From contig CM041779.1 in NCBI GenBank assembly GCA_023374045.1, positions 296,556,167 through 296,620,166 of the forward strand: DNA of 64,000 nucleotides, written 5' to 3'. Source of the DNA: Limonium bicolor. Its lineage: Eukaryota > Streptophyta > Magnoliopsida > Caryophyllales > Plumbaginaceae. How positions within the stretch are numbered: position 1 is the stretch's first letter; each line of letters begins with the position of its first letter. Below the pieces are notes generated by a model. The model was not told where the DNA came from. It did not search any database and saw nothing but the letters and a program-made list of their open reading frames with translations. Below, in pieces: positions 46,413 to 58,400 of this stretch. The position numbers were made by a program, and so were the translations under genes.

Positions 46413-49400
46413 ATGATGCTCTCTAGTCCTACCTTGAACGGCCGGCTTGCAACGGGAGACATCCCTTTCGTGAGCTCCGCTAGGAGGTGCAAACTTCTAG
46501 TTTCTTCCAGGAGCTTTGGTGCTCATTCTCTCCCCCTTTTTACGTCGAGAACCTCTTGTCAGAATCGGTTCAGTCTCCGGGCTTCGAGCTTGCCGCAGGT
46601 CTCCGAATTGCCCGCTTCCTCTCCCGATGGTCCTCATCAGTTCTCCGTCAAAATTCCAGTTGGCGATAGACATGTAAGATCTTATGTTTTTGGTTGATGA
46701 CAAGCATAGGGGGGGGGGGGGGGTGCGGACATTTCTTGCTCTTTCTCGTTTGCTTAAGATAATTTGTAGAATTTCTGCTTGCTCTTCCTTTTCAAGAAGA
46801 AAAGAATGCGGAGGCTTCCGGGGTTTACAAGAGCTGAATCTAACAGTAGGACGTGTTTTACTTGATGTATATTCATTTTTTTTTTAAAATTAACTGCAGT
46901 CTAAGAGAAAAATGTTGCCGGTACGGTTTTCGCTAGTGTCCTTGCATGCTTATTACGTGCCATCTTTGTCCACTAAACTGCCAGCTAGAAAAATTAAAGT
47001 TTAATTGAATTCTGAATGATGCATCACTTTAATACAATGTCTTGATGCTTATGAAAAGGTTTCTACTCCACTTGCCAAGCTGGCTACCTCAGTTAGTTTC
47101 AGGTGCTGCTTCAAATTCTGGGTCTAACGAATAGTTTTTTCATGAGAATTGAATGGTAATTAAGTTGATTTGATAGGGATAAGGTAGATTCCTGCATTGG
47201 GCTTCAAACTATGAGCAACAACAACACCATCAAAGCCTTATTCCTAAAATACTTGAAGTCGGGTAACATGAATCAACATATGGAGTTGGGGCAAAGCCAT
47301 AGGCATAAAAGAAAGAAAATACAAAGGAGCGGAGAAATCAGTGCAACATCACACACAAGCCACCACTTAAATACTTCAGCTAACCCTATCTAAAGACATT
47401 CTCTCATCTATCCTGAGTAGCCACATATCCTTGACCTCTCTACCCGTGTCTATCAGGGTCTTCCTCTCCCTTTCAACCCTCCTCTCCCCACGTCTCATTC
47501 CGTCTAACCGATGCCTCCCTTGGTCCCCAGCTTACAGTGCCCATTTTATAGTTGATCTCCTAGATATTTAAAGCATGGTGCTATTTATGAGCACCCTCGG
47601 GTATTGCCTAGTGCCATCAGCAAGCCCAAGTGGTCACAGACTCGCAATAACCCCAAAAGTGCTTGATTGAAATTTATGAGGTGGAATCACTTCTGTCTGC
47701 TAAAGTAAGATGAAAAAAATGGTAATATTGTTTCTTGATTACCATGATGCTTGTCATTTTCTCTCTTAATTCCTGCTACAAGATAGTACTTGGGACAAGA
47801 AACTTGGACCGTAGAACTAGAAGGAAATGTATTTGTTTTATTTGCGCACTGTTTTCCTTGAAAGTTTGATAACTGACCAATAACCCTTGATTCGATGTGA
47901 ACTGCTGCTATTCTTAACAAGGACCTATAATACTGAAAATGAAAGATACATTGGTCGATAGAAGACACTATGTTATCTAGAAACTAAGACATCCAGTGCT
48001 TATGGGAGATTGAAGGCGCAACTTATTTGATATGCATACCTCGTCCTTAGTAGATGTTTTGCTCATTGATGGCTGATGACTAATGATTGAAACTGGTGAT
48101 TCAAGGGTGAGAATTCACCCCATCAGTCACCATAATAAGCTCAAAAGGGACATGTTCGTGACTTTTGGTTATAATAAGTCACCTTTATAAGTCACTCACA
48201 CTACTTCAAATCAAGCAGGTGAAGACTAATAAAGAATGAAGAAAATCATGTTTCAACTTACTCGCAGGGCACTCCGAGAGCCTTAATGTGTATATTGATC
48301 TAGTGTATATTCGTGATATTGTTTTCCAGATCTTGATTGAGACAGGTCATATGGGTAGACAAGCCAGTGGTGCTGTTACAGTGACTGATGGAGAAACTGT
48401 AAGTCACTTTTAATTCCGCTTTACTGGTTAGCAGGAATGTTATATTAACTGGGATTAAATGCTGTCATAGTCTTCATTGTTATCAGTTAACTTCCATGTC
48501 ACTGGTCCTAGTTATGATGTCTTTTTCAAGCTAAGCTGGTAAAGAAGAGGATTTGTAATTTCTTAGAACTTATGTTGAGAATCTTGTCCAATTGTGTCAA
48601 AAGTGTACTGCTGCGTACTGCTGATATCCATATGACTCATCAGTGTATCCCTCTGTCAGTGAATTGTCAAGAGCAATTTCCAGTAGCTTTTCAATCTATC
48701 CCCATGTGAATGGTCCTTGTGATGATGTATTTCTTGAGTTAAACCACTGTGCAGATGGGCAAAACTAACAAATTTGTTTATGTAGATCGTATATACAACT
48801 GTATGCTTGGCTGATATTCCAAATGAGCCTTCTGATTTTTTTCCTCTCTCGGTGAATTATCAAGAAAGATTTTCCGCAGCTGGTAGAACGAGGTACCTAA
48901 TATTTTGCCTGCTTCTGATCATATTATATGATGATACATGTCTATATTACTGAAAGTGTACTGGTAGACATATATCTGTAGGCTCTGTCAATGTTTCTTT
49001 GATGTTAATATCACAAATTGTGCATTCACAAGAACTGCTATTTCATGTTTGTATCTAACTAAGTAGTTCTTTAGTAAGAGCTTCCTGCGATGGAGGGGCA
49101 ACTGATCTTATGATTTATTTTTGTTGGATTATGCTAAGTAAATCTGAAAAATTCAAGAACAATTTTGAGTATGCTCTTGAAACTTTTGCTGAATTGCATT
49201 TTTCCTTTTCTCTTTACCCTTTAGTGGTGGATTCTTCAAACGGGAAGGAAGGGCAAAGGATCATGAGGTACATCTTTCCACTTTCTGGTCTTTTTTATCT
49301 TCAAAGGTCAAGCTTCTTTGGTGAGACCACACCCCTCCTCTCCCTCTTTGCGGACCTGGTTTTTAGCGACAGGGTTTACTCTGTTTATAATTTACCTTTC

Positions 49401-52400
49401 AATGCGGAACACCATGAGGCAGTAGAGCTGGTCGGGTTGCTTTGCTGATACTGTTATTCAGCCACAAGCACCCTCTGACTCTAGAAAATTTGGATTTCGT
49501 TTAAAGAACCACCAGAGTAATGATGATTAGTTTCCCTTTCTCTTTTGTAGTTTGGTAGAAAGAGTTCAATGCCCGCTTTATAGATCCCTCAGGCCATGGA
49601 GAATAGCTTTATGTGGCAAGCTGACCTAGGAAATAGTGAGCATTAAGTAAAGGAAAATGACTCATAATGTAATGGATGAGTAAACCAGCTGACTGATTTT
49701 GCTTTGAAGAAGCAAATTTTAATCAAATAAAAGTGACAAAATAAAGAAAATTCCTTTTTATTTTGTATCGTTTTGGACTATGTGGAAGCTGGCTTTTAGT
49801 TATATAAATTTGCTAATTTTATAAAATCTCAAGGTTAGTACTCATGGATCTTCTGGGACGCGTATGTTGGTGTCAAGATTGTTGTAAGAGAACTATAATT
49901 ATTTAAAGGACAGTCAGTCTTTTAAGGGTGTTAAACATTACAAAAGTTCTGACTTTTTTTCCTGAGAAGGGTTTCCTTTTCTATTAGCAGGATTCAGTTA
50001 AGAGTCCCTTCAGTTAAGTCTTTTTAGCATCTTCTTCTCTGTCTCTTTCTCTTTCTGTTTTTCTTTTTTGACCTGAAACCTCCTAATTTAATTAATATGA
50101 TTGCATGACTTCTGCTACTTAATATTTCAGTTTCATTAGCCATACATTTTAAGGATTCATACAAACTTCAATTTGAAGTCCTGATATAGTATGTTTTATC
50201 ATCATGAATTGTTGTCAATTCAAAGGAACTATTCATCTACTGTGCAGGTGCTTGTTTGTAGATTGATTGATAGGCCTCTGCGTCCCACTATGCCGAAAGG
50301 CTTTTACCATGACACTCAGATACTGTCTTGGGTATACTTCACCATTATGATACTGTTTGTGCTTCTTACTTCCCTATATAGTATTGGTGTTTACTTTTGG
50401 TTTTTAGAAATGTTCTATCTTGATTCTGCTCGGTAAACATATGCAGTTAGTTTTTTTTATTGATTTTGTAGTTCTTTTTGTCATTTGTCCATTTTGAAGA
50501 TGTGCTATCTTCTGGGCTAAGTTCAGCACTCCTCAGTACTTGTTGTCTCAATATTCAGCACTCATAAATATAAAAAAAAAACCAAAAAAATATAAGATTC
50601 TGCTATGAAGAATTTAATTTGTTATAAAAATCTTAAATCGTCATTAAAATATTTTAAGATAAGCCCTGTACTCATTGTACACCAAGTTTTTTTGGGGTAG
50701 ATGAAAGGCAAGGTTGCTTAATTATATGGAAATTTATTAGGACAAGTTTTTCCCTACAAGCATATTACGAGATAAGAAGTGAGCTTACCAATATGGTTCT
50801 TTCTTTTTGGAAGTTTGAATAATGAAAACAGTTAGCCAACCCTTTTTTTTTCCACCATGCCTGGGAGAGGAACTTAGCTTTTGGGTTCTCTCTATGGCTT
50901 TGATTGGTTTTTTTCCCTAGTCTACAAGATAAGCCTTCACAGTTATGTATGATGGTGGAGGAGTGATTGTTGAAGGATATGCTGTATCTGACTTATTAAT
51001 TATTTGGTGTTATGCGTGTAGTTAATGGGACTAAAGTTAACTTTAATGGATAAAACTGTGTACATGCACGTTTAAGTGGGTATCCTTTCTAAAAACCTGA
51101 GTTATTTTGGAGTTTGGTATAATTTCTCGCAGGGAATATTTTCTGTAAGATCTCACGTAGTTTGGTTACTAAGAGATATTAATGGTACTCACAGACTCTG
51201 GCTTTAATTTTCTGGGTAAGCTGTTTCATGGGAGAAAACTGAAAGATAAAGGGTAATGAGAGAAAGATCAAAGAGAAGTTTCCTGGTATCCAATTGGTGT
51301 TTTTTTCTGTCACATCTTTTACTTCCTATTCGTTGTCAAAAAGCTATTGCAAACAACTAACAGTTTAAATACCCTGTATGCTTTGTCTATGTTGACTTGA
51401 CTTTGCCGATAATCAAATACTGAAATGATGTTTTCTGAAATGGATATAACTGTTAATGTTTAAATCTTGATGGTCTCCAATCTCAGAAAAAGATTGTTGA
51501 CATATGCTTGTTGATTAGGTGTTGAGTTATGATGGATTGCATGCCCCTGATTCTCTTGCAGTGACTGCTGCGGGAATAGCTGTGTAAGCTAAACAAATTT
51601 CTTGTTATTTTACATGTCGACTTGATACACATTTATAATATCTCATGGAAGAGTGAAAGTATATATATATAATCATTTGGCTGCAGAGCCCTTTCAGAGC
51701 TTCCTAATGCCAAGCCTGTTGCTGGTGTTCGAGTTGGTCTTGTGGGTGGTAATTATGTTGTGAATCCCACTACTAAGGAAATGGAAGATTCAGAGTTGGA
51801 CCTCGTTTTGGCGGGCACTAAGAGTGGGATACTGATGATAGAGGTTGGCTTTCACCATTCATTTTTTTTTATGTCATATTGTTTGAAATTTATGTTTTAG
51901 GTGTCTATGTTATCACTTGAATTTTGTGTAGCATCCAGCTCATCTAATATAGTGAAGGATACTGTAAAGTAGCCAGGTCACTTCACAATTTATAAAGACT
52001 ATTGTAGTACATTGACATGCACCGAGACTCTGTCAAGTATTAGCTTCAGGAGTACTTAGCAGGCAAACGTCTCTGGTGTAAAAAATTAATATTTGGCAGC
52101 AAAACATGTTGAATAATAATTATAAAGTTTACTGTTTCATTTGTTGTCTGGTATGGAGTTATCCAAGTATGTGGTTTGGTTAAGTTTGACTACTTTAATC
52201 GTTTTTCAGGGGTATTGTAATTTTCTTCCAGAAGAGAAGCTGCTGGAGGCTATAGAAGTTGGCCAGGTTGTTTATATCCTTTTGAGTATGTTACCTTTGT
52301 CCCACTGATGTGTATATAGTTCTGTTGGATTTTAAGTGATGTGGGTCAACTTTCGAAGTGTCTTTATTGTATCATCAGATTTTATTCTGCTTCTCTTCCT

Positions 52401-55400
52401 GTATCTCCTTGATGCACTGCTTGATATTACAGTTGAATATTTGTATAAGGGAATTATAATTCCTGCTGGATGTCATTATCAAAGTTTATAATGGTCATGC
52501 CGCTTTTACTAGGAAGAGTATCACTGTTTTTAGCTTGTTGAACAGTCATCATTAATATTGTTATTAATATTAATGCATTCTGCCTAACCTGTTTGTATTC
52601 TGTCCATTTGTATTCCCTTGTAATTAGTCACTTATTAGGCAGATTATTTAATTATAATGTTTCCTAGGTAGTGGGGTATTCCAACAGTCAGGAAACCCAA
52701 CCATTTCTTTCCTTTATTTTCCCTCTAGATTGTTCTACCCCCTTGTATAAATATGTATCTGTTCTCTCAATAATAGACACACAATTCCTCTCATTTCTCT
52801 TCCTTTTTACTTCACCCGTCAGCCTTCATTGTTGTCCAGTTCAGCAGCCTTCATTGCTGCTTCCTCTCATCTCTTCCAAATCAGTATTATCCTATCTTTT
52901 ACAGCCTTCATCGCTGTTTCCTTCAACCTTTCAGCCTTCATTGCTGATTGACAGCCTTCATCGCTGTTTCCTTCAACCTTTCAGCCTTCATTGCTGATTG
53001 ACAACCTTCATCGCTGTTTCTTCACCATTAACAGCCTTTATTGCTGTTTGTTTGTCAAGGACATGAAACAGCAGTCCACTCGTCCTCAAGCTAACCTAGC
53101 AGCTGAATCTTCAAAGGAAACTGCAGAAACAACAGCCGAGTTAAGTGCTGCGGATCTTGAGAAATTCAAGGCCTTTATGAAGACCCTTGAGAAACAGCCG
53201 CACGGTAACTCATCTAGCAACTATTCTCTCTCTTTCTCAGGTAATCACTCGGTCTCCTTGTGCTGTAATGCTTCAGATAAAACCCAATCTAGTAATTGGA
53301 TACTAGATTCAGGAGCCACCGATCATATGACTTTTTCCAAAAACCATTTTCATAGCTATGAATCCACCCCAAAACAGATTATTACAGCCAATGGTTCCCT
53401 TGCACCTGCTGCCGGACAAGGGACTGTTTACCTTTCAAAGAACTTGGAACTAAAATCAGTTTTACATGCTCCTACCTTATCTGTTAACCTAATGTCCATT
53501 TCAAAGCTAACCAAGGATCTTTATTGTTATGCTATTTTCTCTCCTTCTGAGTGCATTCTGCAGGACCTACACTCGGGGAGGAAGATTGGTCATGCTAAGG
53601 AAAGGAACGGGCTGTATTTTCTGGAGGTGTTAGAGGAAAACCGAACTCAAGCCTTATCCACCACTACCACAAACAAAGCCCTCTGGTTGTTACATCAAAG
53701 ATTAGGCCACCCACCATTTGGCCTTCTTAAGCATATGTATCCTGAGTTGTTCCAAGGAAAAAATGTTGCTGATTTTATCTGTGAAATGTGTATGAAAGCT
53801 AAACACACTAGGGTTTCCTTTCCTTTGAGTAATACAAGAAGTGCATCCCCTTTTCAACTCATTCATAGTGATGTTTGGGGTCCTGCTCCTTTGGAAAACA
53901 TTTCTGGTGCAAAATGGTACATTTCCTTCATTGATGATTGCACTAGAACAACATGGGTCTATCTCCTAAAACACAAATCTGAAGTGAGCAATATCATTCC
54001 CACCTTCTGCTCCATGATTCACAATCAGTTCAATACAAAAATTCGAAAGTTTCGAACTGATAATGCCAAGGACTATTTCAACCACTCCTTGACACTTTTT
54101 TTTTCAAACTCATGGGATTATTCATGAGTCATCTTGTGTCTACACCCCACAACAAAATGGAGTAGTTGAAAGGAAAAACCGTTACATCCTTGAAGTTGCC
54201 CGCGCTCTCTTATTCCAAGCCAATGCACCCAAACACTATTGGGGGGAAGCTGTTCTAACAGCCACTTTCCTAATTAATAGATTACCTTCTCGTGTCATCC
54301 ACTACAAAAGTCCCTTGGCTTTCCTCAAAGAATTTCATCCTTATTTTCATTCATCTCCAGGACTTGAACCCAAAGTGTTTGGTTGCACTGCCTTTGTTCA
54401 TATTCACAACACTCAAAGGGGGAAACTTGACCCTAGAGCTCTCAAATGCATCTTCCTTGGATATTCAGCAACTCAAAAGGGATACAAATGCTATCATCCC
54501 ACCACCAAAAGAACCTGTCACCACTGATGTCACTTTCGATGAGCCTGAACCCTTTTTTTGCAATCTTACTACTACAGGAGATGAGTCATCATCTTCCACC
54601 TTTGAGTCACTTCAGCCTTTAAGATTACCACCACAAGAATATCCTCCAACACCAGGCTCGACCAACAATCCTAACACCACCATTGAGCAAACAGAAACCT
54701 CTACCACACCATTGCACAACACAGTTGAACAAACAGAAAAATCCACCCCACCATTCCCATTTTTTCCTCTAACTTACAGCAGAAGGGCACCCGTTCCTGA
54801 CCAGACACATGGCCACGATTCCAACCTACAGGAAGGTCCCGAGGATGCAACACCAGACATGGCGGAGAGATGATGTGGCAACAGACCCTTCATCTTGTTC
54901 GCCCTCCTTACCTCCACCTGATTCAGATCTTCACCTTCCTATTGCCCTTAGAAAAGGTACCCGAGAGTGTACCAATAAGCCCTTATACCCATTAGCCAAA
55001 TTCACCTCCACTCACAAACTTTCCCCTGCACACAAGCTTTTCCTCAACAAAATCCAAGAGATTCCTATACCCAAAACTGTAACTGAAGCATTTCAACATA
55101 AGGAGTGGAGGGAAGCCATGAAAGAAGAGATGAGTGCTCTAAAGAGGAACCATACTTGGGAAATTGTGGAGAGACCTGCTGGAAAGAATGTAGTAGATTG
55201 TAAATGGGTCTTTACTTTAAAATATAAATCTGATGGCAGCCTAGAAAGCTATAAGGCTCGTCTTGTGGCTAAAGGTTTTACACAAGCCTATGGGATTGAC
55301 TATGTGGAGACTTTTGCACCGGTTGCCAAAATGAACACAGTTCGTATTCTATTATCTCTTGCTGCTCATTTTGATTGGAGTCTATCACAGTTTGATGTGA

Positions 55401-58400
55401 AGAATGCCTTTCTCCATGAAGACCTTGAAGAAGAAATCTATATGAAGACTCCTCCAGGTTTTGCTCCACCTTCTACAAACAAAGTGTGCAAATTGAAGAA
55501 GGCTCTTTATGGCCTTAAACAATCTCCTCGGGCATGGTTTGGCAGATTTGCTAACATGATGAAGAATGCAGGTTACAAGCAAAGTCAAGGTGACCATACC
55601 CTATTTATGAAGCATTCATCATCAGGGGGAGTAACTATACTTTTGGTATATGTGGATGATATCATTTTTACAGGCAATGATATGGATGAGAGAGTGCAAC
55701 TGAGCAAAAGATTGGAATCAGAGTTTGAAATTAAAAGCTTGGGCAATCTGAAATATTTCCTTGGAATTGAAGTGGCACGATCTTCCAAAGGCATATTCAT
55801 CTCGCAACAAAAATACATTGACTTGTTGCTGGAAACAGGGAAGAGTGGTTGTAAACCTGCTCACACACCCATTGATCCTAACCATAAGCTTGGAGCGGCC
55901 CTTGATGATCCGGTTGTGGATAAAGAAACATATCAAAAATTGTGTGGAAAATTAATCTACCTGTCCCACACAAGGCCAGACATTGCTTATCCCGTCTCAG
56001 TAATCAGCCAGTTTATGCATGATCCTAGAGAATCTCATCTCGCAGCAGCTTACAAAATCCTTCACTATCTTAAGGGTAGTCCAGGAAAAGGAATATTATT
56101 CAAAAGGGATAGTAAACTAACTTTAGAAGCATTCACAGATGCTGACTATGCAGGATCAGTGGTAGATAGAAGATCTACCTCAGGATACTGTGTATTTTTG
56201 GCAGGAAATCCAGTAATATGGCGAAGTAAAAAGCAAGTGTTGTTGTTAGATCATCAGCTGAATCTGAGTTTCGCTCTCTTGCACAGGGTTTATGTGAACT
56301 ACTATGGTGCCATATTATTCTAAATGATCTAAAAATAAAGTGGAAGGGAGCTATGAAGCTGAAGTGCGACAACCAAACAGCCATCAAGATAGCTAGAAAC
56401 CCTGTCCAGCATGAAAAGACCAAGCATATTGAGATAGATCGGCATTTCATTAGAGAAAAACTTGAACAAGGAATTGTTGATTTGAGTTATATCTCTTCAG
56501 AGAAACAGATTGCAGATGTGCTAACAAAAGGTCTTCACAGCTCTCGATTTCAGCAATTGATTTCCAAGCTTGGAATGGGTGACATACACCATTCAGCTTG
56601 AGGGGGAGTGTTGAACAGTCATCATTAATATTGTTATTAATATTAATGCATTCTTCCTAATCTGTTTGTATTCTGTCCATTTGTATTCCCTTGTAGTTAG
56701 TCACTTATTAGGCAGATTATTTAATTATGATGTTTCCTAGGTAGTGGGGTATTCCAACAGTCAGGAAACCCAACCATTTCTTTCCTTTATTTTCCCTCTA
56801 GATTGTTCTACCCCCTTGTATAAATATGTATCTGTTCTCTCAATAATAGACACACAATTTCTCTCATTTCTCTTCACTAAGCATACCTACTGCAAGATAT
56901 TTTTCATGAAATGGTCTGCCCTCGTTCATCACTTTTAACCCTAAGCCTTGATTTTGAGTTAAATATATGCGGTGCTCCAATAACCCAGGCATGAAGTTAA
57001 GATTATGATTGCCTATTATTAGGCAATACTGTTGTTAATGGGCCTTGGGCTTTATCCTTTTATTCTTTTTCCTGTACATACTAAGGTATACGGGTAAATT
57101 AGGCTAGTTAGCTTATTCTTTAAGCCACCTTTCCTTATAAAGAATGTTGTAATTCTCCTTGTTAAGATATATCAATAAGAAGTATCTTATAATTACATGG
57201 TATCAATAGCCAATTTTTTTTCCGAACAGGAGCCCCCCATCCTCAAACCCTAACCCTAGTCTCCTACTCTTTTGACTCAAACCTTTACTAGTACCGGACT
57301 GACTAGGTGGACTGATGACATCGGACTGACGACACTGGACTGCCGACCTCCTTTCAAACCAGTGCTGTTAGAAACCGGCTACCCTAAACCGTTTTTGCCT
57401 CAACTGGGTTCATCCTAGGGTTTCTTTTACCAGTCTTTATCGTTTGCTATCATGGAGAAAGATTCTTCTTCAAATACTGGTGTTCCTAACACCTCCACTA
57501 CCTCAGATTTTGGTGTTACTAACACCTCCACTACAAATCTCAAGCTCAATCTACCTGCTGTACACTCATCGTTCCGCTTTAATGGACCCAACTATCTCTC
57601 TTGGTTGAAAGTTGTACTTACTCTTTTGAAAGGCAAAAGACTTGCTGACCATCTTACAAATCTTCCACCGACAAAACTGGCTGCATTAGCTACTGATTGG
57701 GAGCAGAACGATTCCTCAATTAAGGCTTGGCTTTGGGACTCGATGGACTCTAAACATCTTGGGTAAAATGTTACCCAAGCTTCGGTGGTGTCCTAGTAGT
57801 AGGCAGTCGCTAAAGACTTGATCTGAACCTAGATGTTGTAGATTGAAGTCTTATCCCCATACGATCTGTCTGTTGGCGGCTACAAAAGTTGTCCCACAAA
57901 TTGGAGTGGCTCATGGTTGCTACATGACTTTTAAGAACCTAGCTCTGGTGGGCATAGTTGGTACACACATCTCTTCTTTCCTAATAAAATATTCTCGAGA
58001 GAGTGAATCTAATATATTGGCATCTAAAATCCTAGTCACAAGAGCTGTACATCCTCTTATGTAGCTAGTGTTGTTTTTGATGTTTCATCTTAGGTTAGGT
58101 TGCTCCTACATTGGTTTGTACTTTTGATGTAATTTTTTGTATGGAGTTTACTGAGGTTTTTATTTTTATATGAAGTGCTACTTCAAGGGGTATACATCCC
58201 TATGTGAGGAACTATTAAGGAGATGAGGGACTTCTTGGGAGTGACTGTTTACTAAATATACAACATATGAAACGACATAAATAAATATCTGCTAAACAGA
58301 CACCTAACAAAATTACAAAGTAATTAACACTATTTTTTATATCAATTTTATGCCTGTTCGATATAGGCACACTAACACTCTCCCTCAAGTTTAGTGAAGA

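Larger units (their letters stand above)
52536..56876 (+). mobile_element. Ty1-copia retrotransposon lacking gag
   Basis: LTRs 52536-52803 and 56609-56876, 268 bp each, TGTTGAACAG start, about five differences (~2%). A TATAAATA box is at 52746-52753. The polypurine tract GAGGGGGAG directly precedes the 3' LTR. Pol is nearly complete but frameshifted. No tRNA-Met primer site and no gag domain lie between the 5' LTR and the protease; instead a tandem repeat occupies the leader. Flanking pentamers (TAGCT and CTAAG) do not match, so the target duplication is not visible. Confidence 0.9.

Noticed and set aside
52531..56881. Target-site duplication for the copia lacking gag
   Set aside because: Pentamers TAGCT and CTAAG do not match; no shifted alignment gives five identical bases.
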